Of a stretch of DNA of 44,708 nt, positions 34,872 to 44,708 are shown piece after piece. The stretch is from Condylostoma magnum (taxonomy: Eukaryota > Ciliophora > Heterotrichea > Heterotrichida > Condylostomatidae), in contig CAKKTI010000141.1 of the NCBI GenBank assembly GCA_920105805.1, forward strand, positions 1-44,708. The letters are read 5' to 3'. Position 1 is the stretch's first letter; every line of letters begins with the position of its first letter. Below the pieces are notes generated by a model that did not search any database, was not told the origin of the DNA, and was given only the letters and a program-made list of their open reading frames with translations. The translations under genes were made by a program, and so were the position numbers.

Positions 34872-37800
34872 TTATAGGGAGATATCTTGCATTTGGGGGA
34901 GGTTCTAGACTTGTTGGATGAATTGTTTTATTTTGGGCTTGGTTAGGTCTTTATGGATGAAGTTGGTATCTAGTATTTCTCCTATAACATGCATCATATG
35001 GCTGAGATTTGTATAGGTTTCACCTAAAACTAGCTAAGTTTGTTATAAGCAAAGCTCAAAGGCAAAGTCGTGAGTTGCTCTTGCTTCTTATTTATCGAAT
35101 AATAAGGGTAATAGCTTGATTCATTACGGAACTATTTAATGTAAGTCAATGTTTGTTTACTAGTATTATATTATTTTCCCCATTGCAGAAATTAAGTTAT
35201 CTTTAGCATGTCCGTAAGATTTTAGTTGCTTACTAGGATTCAAGGATAGGCCATTGCTGATTTTTTGTATTATTTGCTAAGAATAGGGTTAGAATACCTG
35301 TTATGGGGAATTAGCAGCAAATTGGCCACATCCATAGGCTGCTGCTTGTCTTATTGAGTCATGTTGATGATCTAGGTACTTTAGAATGACTTACATACAG
35401 TTATCTATCTTTTGTTAGTCTAAATATTATAAAAGAAACTCAAACGAGTCATCAATTACAAAAATAGCAAACTTTATGTCTTTATTTGGAGAATTTTCAC
35501 ATAAGAATTAACTTAGGACATTAGAATGAAGATATTCTACTATAGGAAGAGACTTTATAGGGTGAGTTTAAAATATAGCTCCTAGCACATCAGATAGCGA
35601 TGTATGTAGGTAATCTTCCTCTTACTTATCATAGTAAGTAATACTAGAAGACCCGTATATCTGTTAAATCTTTAAGTTTCTCTCTCTTCTCTATAAACTC
35701 TCTTTCAGAAGTATAACAACCTTCTCTCCATATTGCTTCACATCCTCCTTACTAAGAAAATCAGCCTAAATTCCTTTTATTATGTCCTTTATCGCATCTA
35801 ATTACTATACCAAAGTTTCTACGTCATACTCACTGCATGCCACTTCAAACAAATTATTAAGAAAAACATACCCGGATTACTATGCCAATTACTAAGCATT
35901 GGGTAAATTTGATAGCTTTATACATTAAACCAAGGTTGATAGAATCCCAGCAGCCACTCCTCTTATAGTTTCATTTATTGAATACTCAGTTAAAGGCAGT
36001 ACTACGGTGCATACGCTTTCTACAAACGGAGCAAAACTTCCTTTCATTATTTTTATTATTGTAAGCAAAGTCTTCAAACCGATTTCTTTATCTTCTATTT
36101 CACTTGTCATCACACTTATTTTCTACTTTTCATTTTGCATTAACTTAGAAATATCAATTTCAGGGTCCCCGCCTATACTAACCTTAGCATTTAAAGCAGA
36201 CATCTGTAGTAGTCCTGGCATTATGTCTTATAGATATGGCTAGAAATCTTAGCGTAAAATTCTAGCAATTGTTTTCCAAGCCGACAGCAAGTATCATTTA
36301 AGTGGATCATTCTATTGTATTTGATTATCCTGAATATCTTTTAACAGCTGTATAATTGTACTGGAATTTTACAAGAACTTATTTTTCCCAGCAGATTTTG
36401 CAAGGAAAGTAAAAGTTTCTATAGCATTGCCTCTGAGTCTTTTATACTCTGGCTTATCATACGTCTATATCATTTGCATGATGAAAGGTAGCAGTTAGTC
36501 ATAATACTAGACTGCTTTTCTCTAAGAAACTTGTACTATCCCAGCCAGTGCCTATAAAGCGCTTTCAATAACTAAGGAAATGTTTCCTCTCTGTATTACT
36601 AATTGCAGTAGTCCTATGAATTCATCGGAGTATATCTCAGTTATAGCTTCTCCGGCTAATTCGAAGAATCTGTTTATAGCCAGACAGCATTAAGACTAAA
36701 CCCTCGGAACTGGGTCCTAAATGCCTAATTTCAGCACTTAAGTAACAACTTAATGATAGTCTTTCTGGAACCTGTAGCTTTACGATACAGAAATCCTTTC
36801 AATACACTTATATACACTGTATTTTATCTTAGGATGCTATTCTATCTAAGCATTTACTTAAATAAGCTAAATAAACGACTGTACATTGAAAGCTCTCGAC
36901 AACAAGCTAATGGTCATAAACCCTGCATACTTATAACGCCAGTCTGTTTAATTTTACAGAAGTTGTAATAAAGAAGGCTCAATTAACTGCATTATCAATG
37001 TTTCTTTCAGATTCTTTTACAGTCTTTCTAAGTGTTTGCAGCTAATTTTAACATAATCAATTTCTAGCTCTCCGTCCTCGTCATTAATTTCTTAGAATCC
37101 TTCGCAAGGCCTGGCCCAGCTATCCTCTAATTCCTAGTCCACTAACACCATGATCTACAGAATCTTTTATATCACTATGCCAATTCTATCATTTGATCAT
37201 TTATCAGGAAGATTTGATACCATAGATACCAGAAGTTCTAAGCACATGTTCTTGCAGCCGAGGCCTTCTTATTATAGATTATATACTCTGTTCAGTAGTT
37301 CAAGACTTTGGTCCTAAAAGGGAGTAAAGAAGTCAGGCTCAGCCTCTGATAGCTCTAGTATATGTTCTAAGGCTTGCTATCCATCTAGCTCGTTGTTTGT
37401 TATTATGAATCATATACTATCTAGTATGAAAGGCAGGAGTTGTTGGAATCTCACGGTTTCTTCTCTGTTAAGAACTGTTAAAAAAGCACAGGAGGCCTCT
37501 ACTCCAGCAAGTTTAACGTAAAGATCTGGGGAATTTAAAGAAGACGTAAAAATTTAGTATAAAATATCCTCATTTTGTAGTAGTTATCTATGCAGAAAGT
37601 AAAACAACCCGGATAAAATGTGAATACAGGCTGATTTCAATACTAAATCTTCTCCTAGTGCATTTTATTACAGAAATTCTTAGATTTCAGGCCAGTCTTG
37701 CTTTTCATGCTGTATAATCATTGTAGATAATTCTGCTATTATATCACATATTTTATTACGTAAATTTCTGTTTTATTCTTATTACACTATTAGCAGAATT

Positions 37801-38087
37801 TAAGACTTAAATATAGCCTAAGTTTCAGATGTAAGGCTGGTTCATATCATCAATTAACTATTTTTAGATATAAAACTTCTAAGTAAAATTGAACAAATAA
37901 GCTTTATCTAAGAGTCTTAAGAGTTTTATAATAGCCATAACATGCAAAGAGTAAGTTCATTGGGATTTTACTTTCTCAGTATACTCAGCTCTGCTTCGTT
38001 TTACTTTCTAATTTCGTTATCAGCTTAAAGTACACTGGCTAAATAACACTGTATGACTTAAATCCTACTCTCGGTAAGATTTTCCAT
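34872..38087 (-). CDS. IPO5: Importin-5-like karyopherin beta
   Basis: A 1071-residue reading from ATG 38087 (MENLTESRIQVIQCYLASVL) to TAA 34874-34872; human IPO5 is 1097 residues. It is HEAT repeats throughout. Family landmarks include NEIRKQNEAELSILR near residue 30, acidic insert EINDEDGELEIDYVKISCK, LRGNAIETFTFLAKSAGKNK, LKDIQDNQIQQNDPLKWYLL, QDFQPYLQDIMPGLLQMSAL, EIEDKEIGLKTLLTIIKIMK, acidic segment YYDKQEEDYLHTSLSDVLGA, and HDSIRQAAAYGCGQFA in the C-terminal HEATs. It should import ribosomal proteins and histones into nuclei. TGA codes Trp at several points. It starts 58 bp after the DOHH stop, on the same strand. Confidence 0.9.
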
Positions 38088-38145
38088 GTTAATTATATTA
38101 AAGCTTAGAACTAACTTTTATAAGAATTACAAAAAGTGTGTTTTA

Positions 38146-39033
38146 CTAACTAAACCAATACTCATTAATATCTAATCCAACAAGACAGCTGTTCCTAACT
38201 GGCTCAGAGGAGTCTTACATATGCTTTTCCAGTATCTCTGTGATGTTTCCTTATTCCATTATGGCTCCCAGGGCCTCTGCTGCTTCATGTCTCACCATGC
38301 AATTATTCTCTGTATTATCTAAAGCTTGTTAGAGATATTCTACTCCTACCTAAGCCTTTGTTCCTAATTATCCGAGTACAAAGGCAATTTCATGTTTAAA
38401 AAGCTGTGAAAAATTATCTGATATTAGCCCTTTAGATATTTCAGTAATACTGTCCTAGCTAGCCAAATCTCTTAAAGAGAATAAAGCTCTGTACCTCTCG
38501 AACAGAGGCTTACTAGTATCATTATAAATTTAAGCTAGGTCTTACATACTTTTAGTCTAAATCATCGGTGGTGCAGGATCTACTGAAATAATATCACTTT
38601 AATGCACTTGCTCACCTCTTTGCAGCCAATTAATCCTATCAATAGCCAACTCACACGTTTCTCTTATTGCTTAACTCTCATCATTTTTCATATCCTCTAG
38701 AATCGGCAAGGGTTAAGCAGAACCTATAGCTCCAAGTGCCTCTGCTGCTTCATGTCTAACTATTTCACTTTCTTATGTATCTAATAAAGTTTGACATAAG
38801 AACTAGAGACTTAATTCATACTGGAGCTAACCGAGTATATAACAGACCTCATGACGGAATAAGTCTGACTCTGTACTATTAAAAGCTGTATAAAACTTAC
38901 CTTCTATTAGTACTGCGACTACTTCTGGTACTGCATGTGTTCTGAGGTAGAATAGACCCCTCATACGTTTTGTCAAGGGCTGGGAGGTGTCACATACTAT
39001 TGCTTATAAAGAAGAAATTGATGGTAACTCCAT
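38146..39033 (-). CDS. DOHH: Deoxyhypusine hydroxylase
   Basis: A 295-residue reading from ATG 39033 to TAG 38148-38146 (human 302). Two four-repeat HEAT halves each carry two His-Glu motifs that bind the di-iron centre: RHEVCYILGQ, RHEAAEALGAIG, KHEIAFVLGQLG and RHEAAEALGAIM. All four pairs are intact, so an active enzyme is predicted. It hydroxylates deoxyhypusine on eIF5A, the last step of hypusine formation, in the cytosol. The linker holds DPAPPM, also typical of the family. The start gives MELPSISSLQ, and the first repeat includes LTKRMRGLFYLR. Confidence 0.94.
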
Positions 39034-39273
39034 GAATTATGAAAAATAGAGGCTAGAGGGGTATGATTATGAAGTTTAATGGATGTTAAAATTTATTTGT
39101 ATTATAAGTAATTGATAGTTATATTCTTGCAATGTAATAAGTAAACTGCATGATATATAAGGACTTAATAAATGAATTGGCTATTGAATATATAATTCTA
39201 GCACATTAAGATAGATACATAATGTTAAATTACTTTAAATATATAGATTACATTTCTCTTTAAACTTTTAATC
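39034..39273. promoter_or_regulatory. Divergent promoter region
   Basis: 240 bp, very AT-rich, between DOHH (-) and the Zn-ribbon protein (+). No motif identified. Confidence 0.4.
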
Positions 39274-41232
39274 ATGGATGAATACAGAAAAACAGCAAAC
39301 ATAAGAGAAAAATTGATTTTAAATCGTAAGTCTAAATCAGAATATCGTAACAGAGCTAAACAAGTGAAAAGGGATCATTAATTTGTAAAATAAGGGTAAA
39401 ATGAGCTGAATTACTCTCTTAATGTAATTTCAAAACGCAAGGGCAGACTATACAGAAAAGACTTATTGACCTAAAATTCTTTACTAGACCTAGGCCTCAA
39501 CCAATCATAAAAGATCAATCCAAATACGTTTAAATCTAAACGAGTTTGGTACTCTAAAAGTAAATCAGGACAGTAAATAACTGAGTAAAAAAATCAAGAA
39601 ATAATAGAGAGAATAAGCTTCACAGATTTTGATTATAACAATACTTATTACAGGCCAGAGTCTAACTTTTATTCAGTATTAATGTTGATCTAGGAAACTC
39701 AGTAATAAATGATAGGATAAGCATTAAAACTAAATTTTCCATTGACTTATGTAAATGGATACGGATTTGAATCTCCTAGTATAATTTTTACTGATCATAA
39801 TGGAAATCTTAAATTCAAAACGAACATAAAACATTCACAATTTCAGATATTTTTAAAAGTAATTTCTTTGCAACATTAATTATCACCTGTACAGTTTAGA
39901 TACCCACTTGCAGTAGTAAAATCAGAAATATACAGAAATCCAAAAGTGTTATTAACATTAACAGAAATTAAGAGAGAAATAGTTACAAATAAGAATGAAT
40001 ACATTATTTAAAGCTTTGTATTGCCTAAGGGTAGATAAGCTTGCAAGAATAGAGTTATACAGACTTTAAGCGGGTATAAGCAATACTCGATAAATAACCG
40101 TAATAATTTTGATGGCATAGCAAGTAGAGACCCTTACTAAAGTCTTCTGTATTAAAGTACATCAGAAGAAGCTTTTAGGAAATTTGGTAGTAGATTTAAG
40201 CCCATTACAAATCATACTAAGTTTAGAGCCAATGCTTATTACCCTTTAAGACCTGGGACTGTAGGCATGTCCCTTCCTAGCTTTACAGGTAGTATAGGTG
40301 GAGGAAGAGATTTAGAGAAATTCATAGATAAGAAATAAACACCTACATAAAGCAGTTATAATAAAACTTTCAATAAGGCATAGAAACCAAGTGGTAGCTA
40401 ATTCAATGCTATTAAACTACAGCAGAATATATACAAATTGCTTAATAAACTAAGCTCAACTAAATAAGAGTCTGAAAGTGTAGAAAAATAGGAGATAGAG
40501 GATATAGAAGAAGATAATAGCCTTGACGTTATTAGACAAATGGGAGATATATTCTGCACGTTTATACAAGATTAAAACAAAACAACTGTTTATGAAGTTA
40601 AAAGTGAAAAAGTTTAAACTGGCATTTAGACGCAGATGCAATAAATAAGAGAATCTTTTGATAAATGTATACTAAAAACTGATGGACTGAAACTTGGTAC
40701 ATTAGTATGTGACTTTTGTGAGGACAGAAATAGGAAATGGTGGCTACTGAAGGTTAAAGCTTTTCAATGTGAAGAGCGTAAAGTGAAATACCTAAGAAAA
40801 AGCAGAGGAATGAAAACTCAGTGCCCAGGCAGTTTTTGTAGAATAAGGAATGATAGTGACAATAATCAAAACAAGCAACGACCTGGGAAATACTTAATAC
40901 TTAGAAAAACTCTACTAGAAAGATAAAACATGTACAAAGAATCAGATTACTTGAATCTAAGACTATATGAAAAAGTGGCAGTATGCTACAACTGCTACAC
41001 TCAATACTCTAATTAAAACCAGAACAAAACTGAGTCCAAAAAGCTTCAAAACCATTAAAAAATGTTAGAAAACAACAAAAAACTGCTGTAAATGATAGAC
41101 CCTGACTCAGCTCAAGATATTCTAGCTTAAGACAGTGACAAATAGCAGCGTAGCTCTAGTTACTTCTACAGTAAACTTCTGTAAAGATCTCCACTACCAA
41201 GCGCAGCTCGAGGTATGAAAAAGTCGAATTAA
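39274..41232 (+). CDS. Large basic protein with C-terminal Cys-rich (Zn-ribbon-like) region
   Basis: A 652-residue reading from ATG 39274 (MDEYRKTANIREKLILNRKS) to TAA 41230-41232. The first 130 residues are basic, with motifs typical of axonemal or cytoskeletal proteins (SKSEYRNRAKQVKRDH, VWYSKSKSGQQ). Residues about 150-270 look folded (LKLNFPLTYVNGYGFESPSI; FRYPLAVVKSEIYRNPKVLL). Residues 300-400 are Ser/Asn/Gln-rich. The C-terminal part holds Cys pairs: LVCDFCEDRNRKWWLLKVKA, FQCEERK, TQCPGSFCRI, AVCYNCYTQY, which could form zinc ribbons. I do not recognise the family. It ends 22 bp from the convergent MORN gene. Confidence 0.78.
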
Positions 41233-41254
41233 GAATAAAGAACTTTACCATACA

Positions 41255-42289
41255 CTAAAGCCATTTAGTCCTCCTGCCTTCCTTCCACACTCCCTTTCTA
41301 CTTTTCTTTTCAAGTGCGTATACCCACCCTTCCCCATGCTGTTTTCCGTCCTTCCACTCCCCGTCATACGATTTCCCATTGGGCCATCTAAACACCCCTC
41401 TTCCATGCTTTTTATCCAAGAAGTAATCTCCCTCATACACTCTTCCATCAGTCCACCTAAAAACACCCTTTCCATGCATTTTGTTGTCCTTCCACTCCCC
41501 CTCATACTCTCTTTTATCACTTCACCTATAAAACCCGTACCCTTCAATCTGATTATTATAAAACTGCCCTTCATATAAGCTTCCGTCCCCCCATTCAAAC
41601 TTTCCCTTTCCATGTTTGAGTCCTTTTATGAAATTGCCTTAGAAACGTGCCCCATCTACCCATTTCTCAACACCATTTCCATGTTGTAGGTCGTTTTCCC
41701 ATTCTCCCTCATACCGGGACTTAGAAGCAGCGTGTAATAGCTCCCCGTATCCTTATCTTTTTCCATTTTTGTAATTCCCCTCATACACGTCCCCATTAGG
41801 CATTATAACCCTTGATTTACCGTCAAGCTCTCCATCTTTTCATATTCCTTATTTCATTGCACCGTTCTGACAGTACATTATGCCCCGTCCTTAGATCTTA
41901 TTATCAGTGGTTCATTCCCCTTGGTATATGTCCTCAGATCGTAGTCTTATAGGGCCTTTACTTATAAGATCTTATTGTTTTTCATACTCGTACTCAAATG
42001 GCTGAAGTTATTTTAAAGCTTATTTTACGGTTGGATATAGAATGTCCGGAAGTTCGTCTAATTCCTCTTATTAAAGCGTTGATTCTGATATTAAAGATTC
42101 ATTTGACTCATCTTTAAAGGACTGGTAAACCCTTCTAGAAGCAAGGCCTCTGAAAGCAGCTTGAGCCATTATCTAAGGCTAATTGTCCTCTATTGCCTCT
42201 GCTTCTTAATAAGATGGTCTAGTGTTACGGGTCTCTATTATAACACCCCCTGTTTCCTTTTTATCCTCCACACATTAGTTGCATCCCAT
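41255..42289 (-). CDS. MORN-repeat protein with acylation motif and IQ-like segment
   Basis: A 344-residue reading from ATG 42289 to TAG 41257-41255. It starts MGCNQCVED (Gly2, Cys3, Cys6: myristoylation and palmitoylation likely). Near residue 42 an IQ-like helix, AAFRGLASRRVYQSF, may bind calmodulin. From about 120 to 330 there are about eight MORN repeats, for example DVYEGNYKNGKRQGYGEL, LYEGQFYNNQIEGYGFYRW, REYEGEWKDNKMHGKGVFRW, RVYEGDYFLDKKHGRGVFRW and YDGEWKDGKQHGEGWVY. MORN proteins sit at membranes and the cytoskeleton of the cell cortex. It follows the coiled-coil gene after 22 bp. Confidence 0.92.
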
Positions 42290-42311
42290 ATTATAATTTT
42301 TTATCATAAAA

Positions 42312-43031
42312 CTATTTATTTTGCAGTTGGTTAGATGTACTGTATATTTTACGTATGAAGTTGTCGTTAAGATCTCTTAGTTGTTGTATTTTGCTATGAG
42401 TTTAGTTTATCTGTCTCTGTGTATTTGATACCTCTGAGCGTAGATTATCCCGTTCTTATAGTTATATACCCAATTCACTTTTCATTGTCTTTAAATGCCC
42501 TTAAGTGTCTCGGATTGTTTATCTTTACTCAAACAGTCTTTCTTTTATGATTTAGTAGTCATGGTAACTCATATCTATATCTTACTCTAGCTCTTTTATT
42601 TACTTCTCTAATACATATACCTCCCTACTTCTAATATGTCTTTCCCCTCCCATACGGTCTGTTATTCTATGAATTTTAATAGCCTCTTTATGCAGTCTTT
42701 CGTGGTTTTTTCGTATTGAAGTTGAATGATGATTACATGATTTAATTTCTTTTTTTAAATGTTCGACTATTTCTTACAATGCCTTTTTCTCTCTTAGTAA
42801 AATCTCATGCTCGTCTGCCAGTTGATGCAATTAAGAAGTAGTGTTCTGTAGATTATCATAACTGAATTAAGCTATAGAGTTATCCTCTTAAAGGCCTCTT
42901 CCTCTTTTAGCTGGTCCTATTGACTAGGAACGATGGGAAGGCCTTAGTAGTTATGGCATTTTAAGAGGTTATTTAATTCTTTAAGGAGTCGGATTTCTTC
43001 TTAGTCCTAAGGAACTAGAGGCTTTCTACAT
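42312..43031 (-). CDS. Coiled-coil protein with basic N-terminus
   Basis: A 239-residue reading from ATG 43031 to TAG 42314-42312. The N-terminal 60 residues are basic and Pro/Arg-rich (SSLGLRRNPTPQRIKQPLKM), probably microtubule- or nucleic-acid-binding. Residues about 75-235 are coiled coil (EHEILLREKKALQEIVEHLK, EREKQIKELEQDID-type heptads, ERDNLRSEVSNTQRQIN). No family is recognised. The gap to the next gene's ATG (MORN protein) is 22 bp, so its 3' UTR must be tiny or overlap. Confidence 0.78.
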
Positions 43032-43140
43032 ATAAAATGTCAATTTCTTATGATAATATGCTGGAAAATAAGTACAATCAGGGTATTCTTACTAAATATA
43101 TTTCTATAAAACAAACTCAAATTTACATAAACTAAATAAA
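43032..43140. promoter_or_regulatory. 109-bp divergent promoter region
   Basis: AT-rich spacer between head-to-head starts at 43031 (-) and 43141 (+). No motif identified. Confidence 0.45.
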
Positions 43141-43593
43141 ATGCACTCAACTTTTTTGACTACTAAGTCTAATTTTTATCACTAAGACGGGACAGGCCGT
43201 GATAACTATATTTGGAGTAATAACGGGGGCCTTTACTACCCAACTAGAACAGACCCTTAACCTCAAGTCACAACTCTAAGAGGCAGATACTCCTACAGAC
43301 AAGTTACTCCTAGTGGTTCAAATAAAAAAGTTCGTTATATAACCAATGGAACTGGCAGAGATATGTATATTTCAGAACCTCAAGGCGGGTTCTCAAACTA
43401 TGAACAAGTTCCTTATTATAAAACAAGGTTTGCAGCTAGTCTTAGGAGATATAGACCTATTCAGTCAGCTAAGTAAACCAGGGATTATTCCTAAAATTGA
43501 ATAACTGCGCAATAGAGGGCTAAAAACATTATGACTAAAGTTAAGCAGGATATGTTGATTTCCAGGCTCTCAAAACCTAAAAAGGTTGATTAG
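43141..43593 (+). CDS. Short basic protein with repeated GTGRD motif
   Basis: A 150-residue reading from ATG 43141 to TAG 43591-43593. Two similar blocks occur: FYHQDGTGRDNYIWSNNGG (about 12-30) and ITNGTGRDMYISEPQGGF (about 68-85), a Gly-Thr-Gly-Arg-Asp-x-Tyr-Ile signature found in small proteins of ciliates and flagellates. The rest is rich in Tyr, Arg, Ser and Gln with no hydrophobic core, so it is probably disordered, as in axonemal microtubule inner proteins. The C-terminus is basic (RAKNIMTKVKQDMLISRLSK). Family not named with confidence. Confidence 0.78.
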
Positions 43594-43715
43594 TTAGTAT
43601 TTGTTTAAAATGTAATAGTTGTAGGTGTTTGTTTTTGCTTTTTGTAATTATTTAAACAACTGATATGATGCGTTAGTATAAACCTTCAAATTATACTCTA
43701 TAACATATAATAAAA

Positions 43716-44225
43716 ATGAGTTCACTCATACAAAACACTTTCCCGTAATCTGGGTACTATAGAATGCAATAAAACAACACAGAAATTCTTTCAAATGTCC
43801 ACGGTCCCCAGGAATCTCGCTTTAACAGAAAATAACTACCAGACAGATGCTTTGTAGAGCTAGTTCTGGCCCCTAGAACAAATATATCAGCCTAATAAGA
43901 ACAAATAACCGAGAAGTTTATCTAGTCAATAATAGACATCGCTGCCTATCCTTACCTAGCGATTACCATTACAGTATTTCATATAAGAGGGCCGCTTACT
44001 ATATCACTAATAATACAGTCGGCAATTTTGGCATTAAAAAGTGCAGGAATTAAACTAAAATCAGATGTTTTTTCAAAGTAATATTTAACATAAAGCGGAA
44101 GTGTTGATCTTGCTATTGTGCCCAATACAGATTTGATACTTTTCTGAAAAACTATTGGCCAGACTACATAACAAGAGATCATTGATTTGATGGAGCAAGC
44201 TAAATTAGATAGTAGAAATTTGTAG
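43716..44225 (+). CDS. RNase PH-like exosome subunit, RRP46/EXOSC5-type
   Basis: A 169-residue reading from ATG 43716 to TAG 44223-44225 (TAA 44229-44231 is the alternative). It follows the RRP46 pattern: VHGPQESRFNRKQLPD (family VYGPxEV), VELVLAPRTNIS, EKFIQSIIDIAAYP, ITITVFHIRGPLTISLIIQS, AILALKSAGIKLKS, and a final VDLAIVPNTDLILFWKTIG. The first about 20 residues of the animal protein are shortened. Eukaryotic RRP46 is a catalytically inert ring subunit of the RNA exosome. An OB-fold gene starts 7 bp after the TAG. The choice of RRP46 over RRP41, RRP42 or MTR3 is an inference from length and pattern. Confidence 0.75.
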
Positions 44226-44232
44226 TTTTAAA

Positions 44233-44708
44233 ATGTCAATAAAATGTGAAAATAGAGAGAATCAATCAGAGTAGTTTTAAGTAGTGGAGATTGTGGATAT
44301 TTAAAAGGGAGTTTCTAGAATATTGCTGGAAAATAGTAAAAAAGGGCTTACTTATTGTATATTAGAATCAGATAGGAAAAATAGTTAATTAGAATCTCTT
44401 CATCCAGGAGATTTTATCATGATTGGAAATTTTGAATACTCGCAAATACCCAATTAGTATCGGTGAGTCATTGCACCAAATGTAGAGAACAGGTTGGTGA
44501 ATAAATGCTATATACATGTCAGGGATTTAAGCGTTATTTAAAAAATGTAAAAATTGAGCTTTTAGTGCATATATTTCAGTTAGCTGTAAGATTATGTTAA
44601 TTAGCAAATTACTATTATAGGAATTGTTTTAGATTTATCAATAGAAAGAAAAAGCCAAGGGTATATTTACAGACTCATTCTAGCTGATGATACTAGTTAA
44701 AATTGAGT
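44233..44708 (+). CDS. OB-fold protein (3' truncated by window)
   Basis: Reading from ATG 44233 (MSIKCENRENQSEQFQVVEI) to the window end. The first domain (about 1-95) has OB-like strands: VSRILLENSKKGLTYCILES, LHPGDFIMIGNFEYSQI, RWVIAPNVENRL. After TAA at 44539 the same frame continues into LQDYVNQQITIIGIVLDLSI and GYIYRLILADDTSQN, a clear second OB-like start (ITIIGIVLD...LILADDT), so TAA there is probably Gln. Tandem OB folds occur in RPA and in telomere end-binding proteins (POT1/TEBP); which one cannot be told from this part. Confidence 0.65.

Noticed and set aside
35640-35720. Apparent frameshift in the importin-5 gene
   Set aside because: On recounting the bases in 35640-35700 the frame is continuous (ESLQRRERNLKIQQIYGSSS); the shift was my copying error.

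Overview
The window looks like AT-rich nuclear DNA of a ciliate in which TAA and TAG are read as Gln and TGA as Trp, while genes still end on TAA, TAG or TGA. This is the pattern of the heterotrich Condylostoma (translation table 28). A karyorelict code fits less well, because it keeps only TGA as a stop and most genes here have no TGA near their ends. Evidence for the code is internal: seven near-identical WD40 blades carry TGG or TGA at the same Trp, and conserved proteins (importin-5, deoxyhypusine hydroxylase, FAM135, NEK, TMEM107, CFAP410, MORN) read through only with all three codons as sense. Standard ORF calling therefore fragments every gene. Almost all genes read without introns. Stop positions are chosen from homology, length and spacing, and can be uncertain by a few codons.

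Layout. 1-8580: three copies of a WD40 gene (A +, B -, C +) within duplicated segments, B inverted between A and C. 9.7-12.9 kb: a secreted, Cys-rich protein with repeated LamG-like domains (-). 13.9-17.1 kb: an acylated Gln-rich coiled-coil protein and an ankyrin-AGC kinase (-). 17.1-19.9 kb: a two-TM protein and a FAM135-type esterase (+), the first starting 24 bp from the kinase start. 19.9-21.8 kb: gene-poor, with a 23-bp minisatellite that resembles a WD40 core and a decayed WD40-like stretch. 21.8-29.8 kb: a compact cluster with an acylated TH1/PH-like protein, an unresolved small gene, coiled-coil proteins, NEK kinase, C2 protein and FHA protein. 30.2-32.0 kb: a CDPK-type pseudokinase interrupted by a 100-N gap flanked by an unmerged 99-bp duplicate. 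32.3-33.6 kb: ciliary genes TMEM107 and CFAP410, tail to tail. 34.4-39.0 kb: PLAC8-type protein, importin-5 and deoxyhypusine hydroxylase. 39.3-44.7 kb: a Zn-ribbon protein, a MORN protein, a coiled-coil protein, a short basic protein, an RRP46-like exosome subunit and an OB-fold protein cut by the window end.

Together the genes suggest a ciliated, single-celled eukaryote: transition-zone and axoneme-associated proteins, four predicted N-terminally acylated membrane or cortex proteins, Ca2+/lipid modules (C2, MORN, TH1-like, CDPK-like), and housekeeping genes. Spacing is extremely tight, with several intergenic gaps of 7-60 bp. I see no transposon, virus-like element, tRNA, rRNA or CRISPR array.
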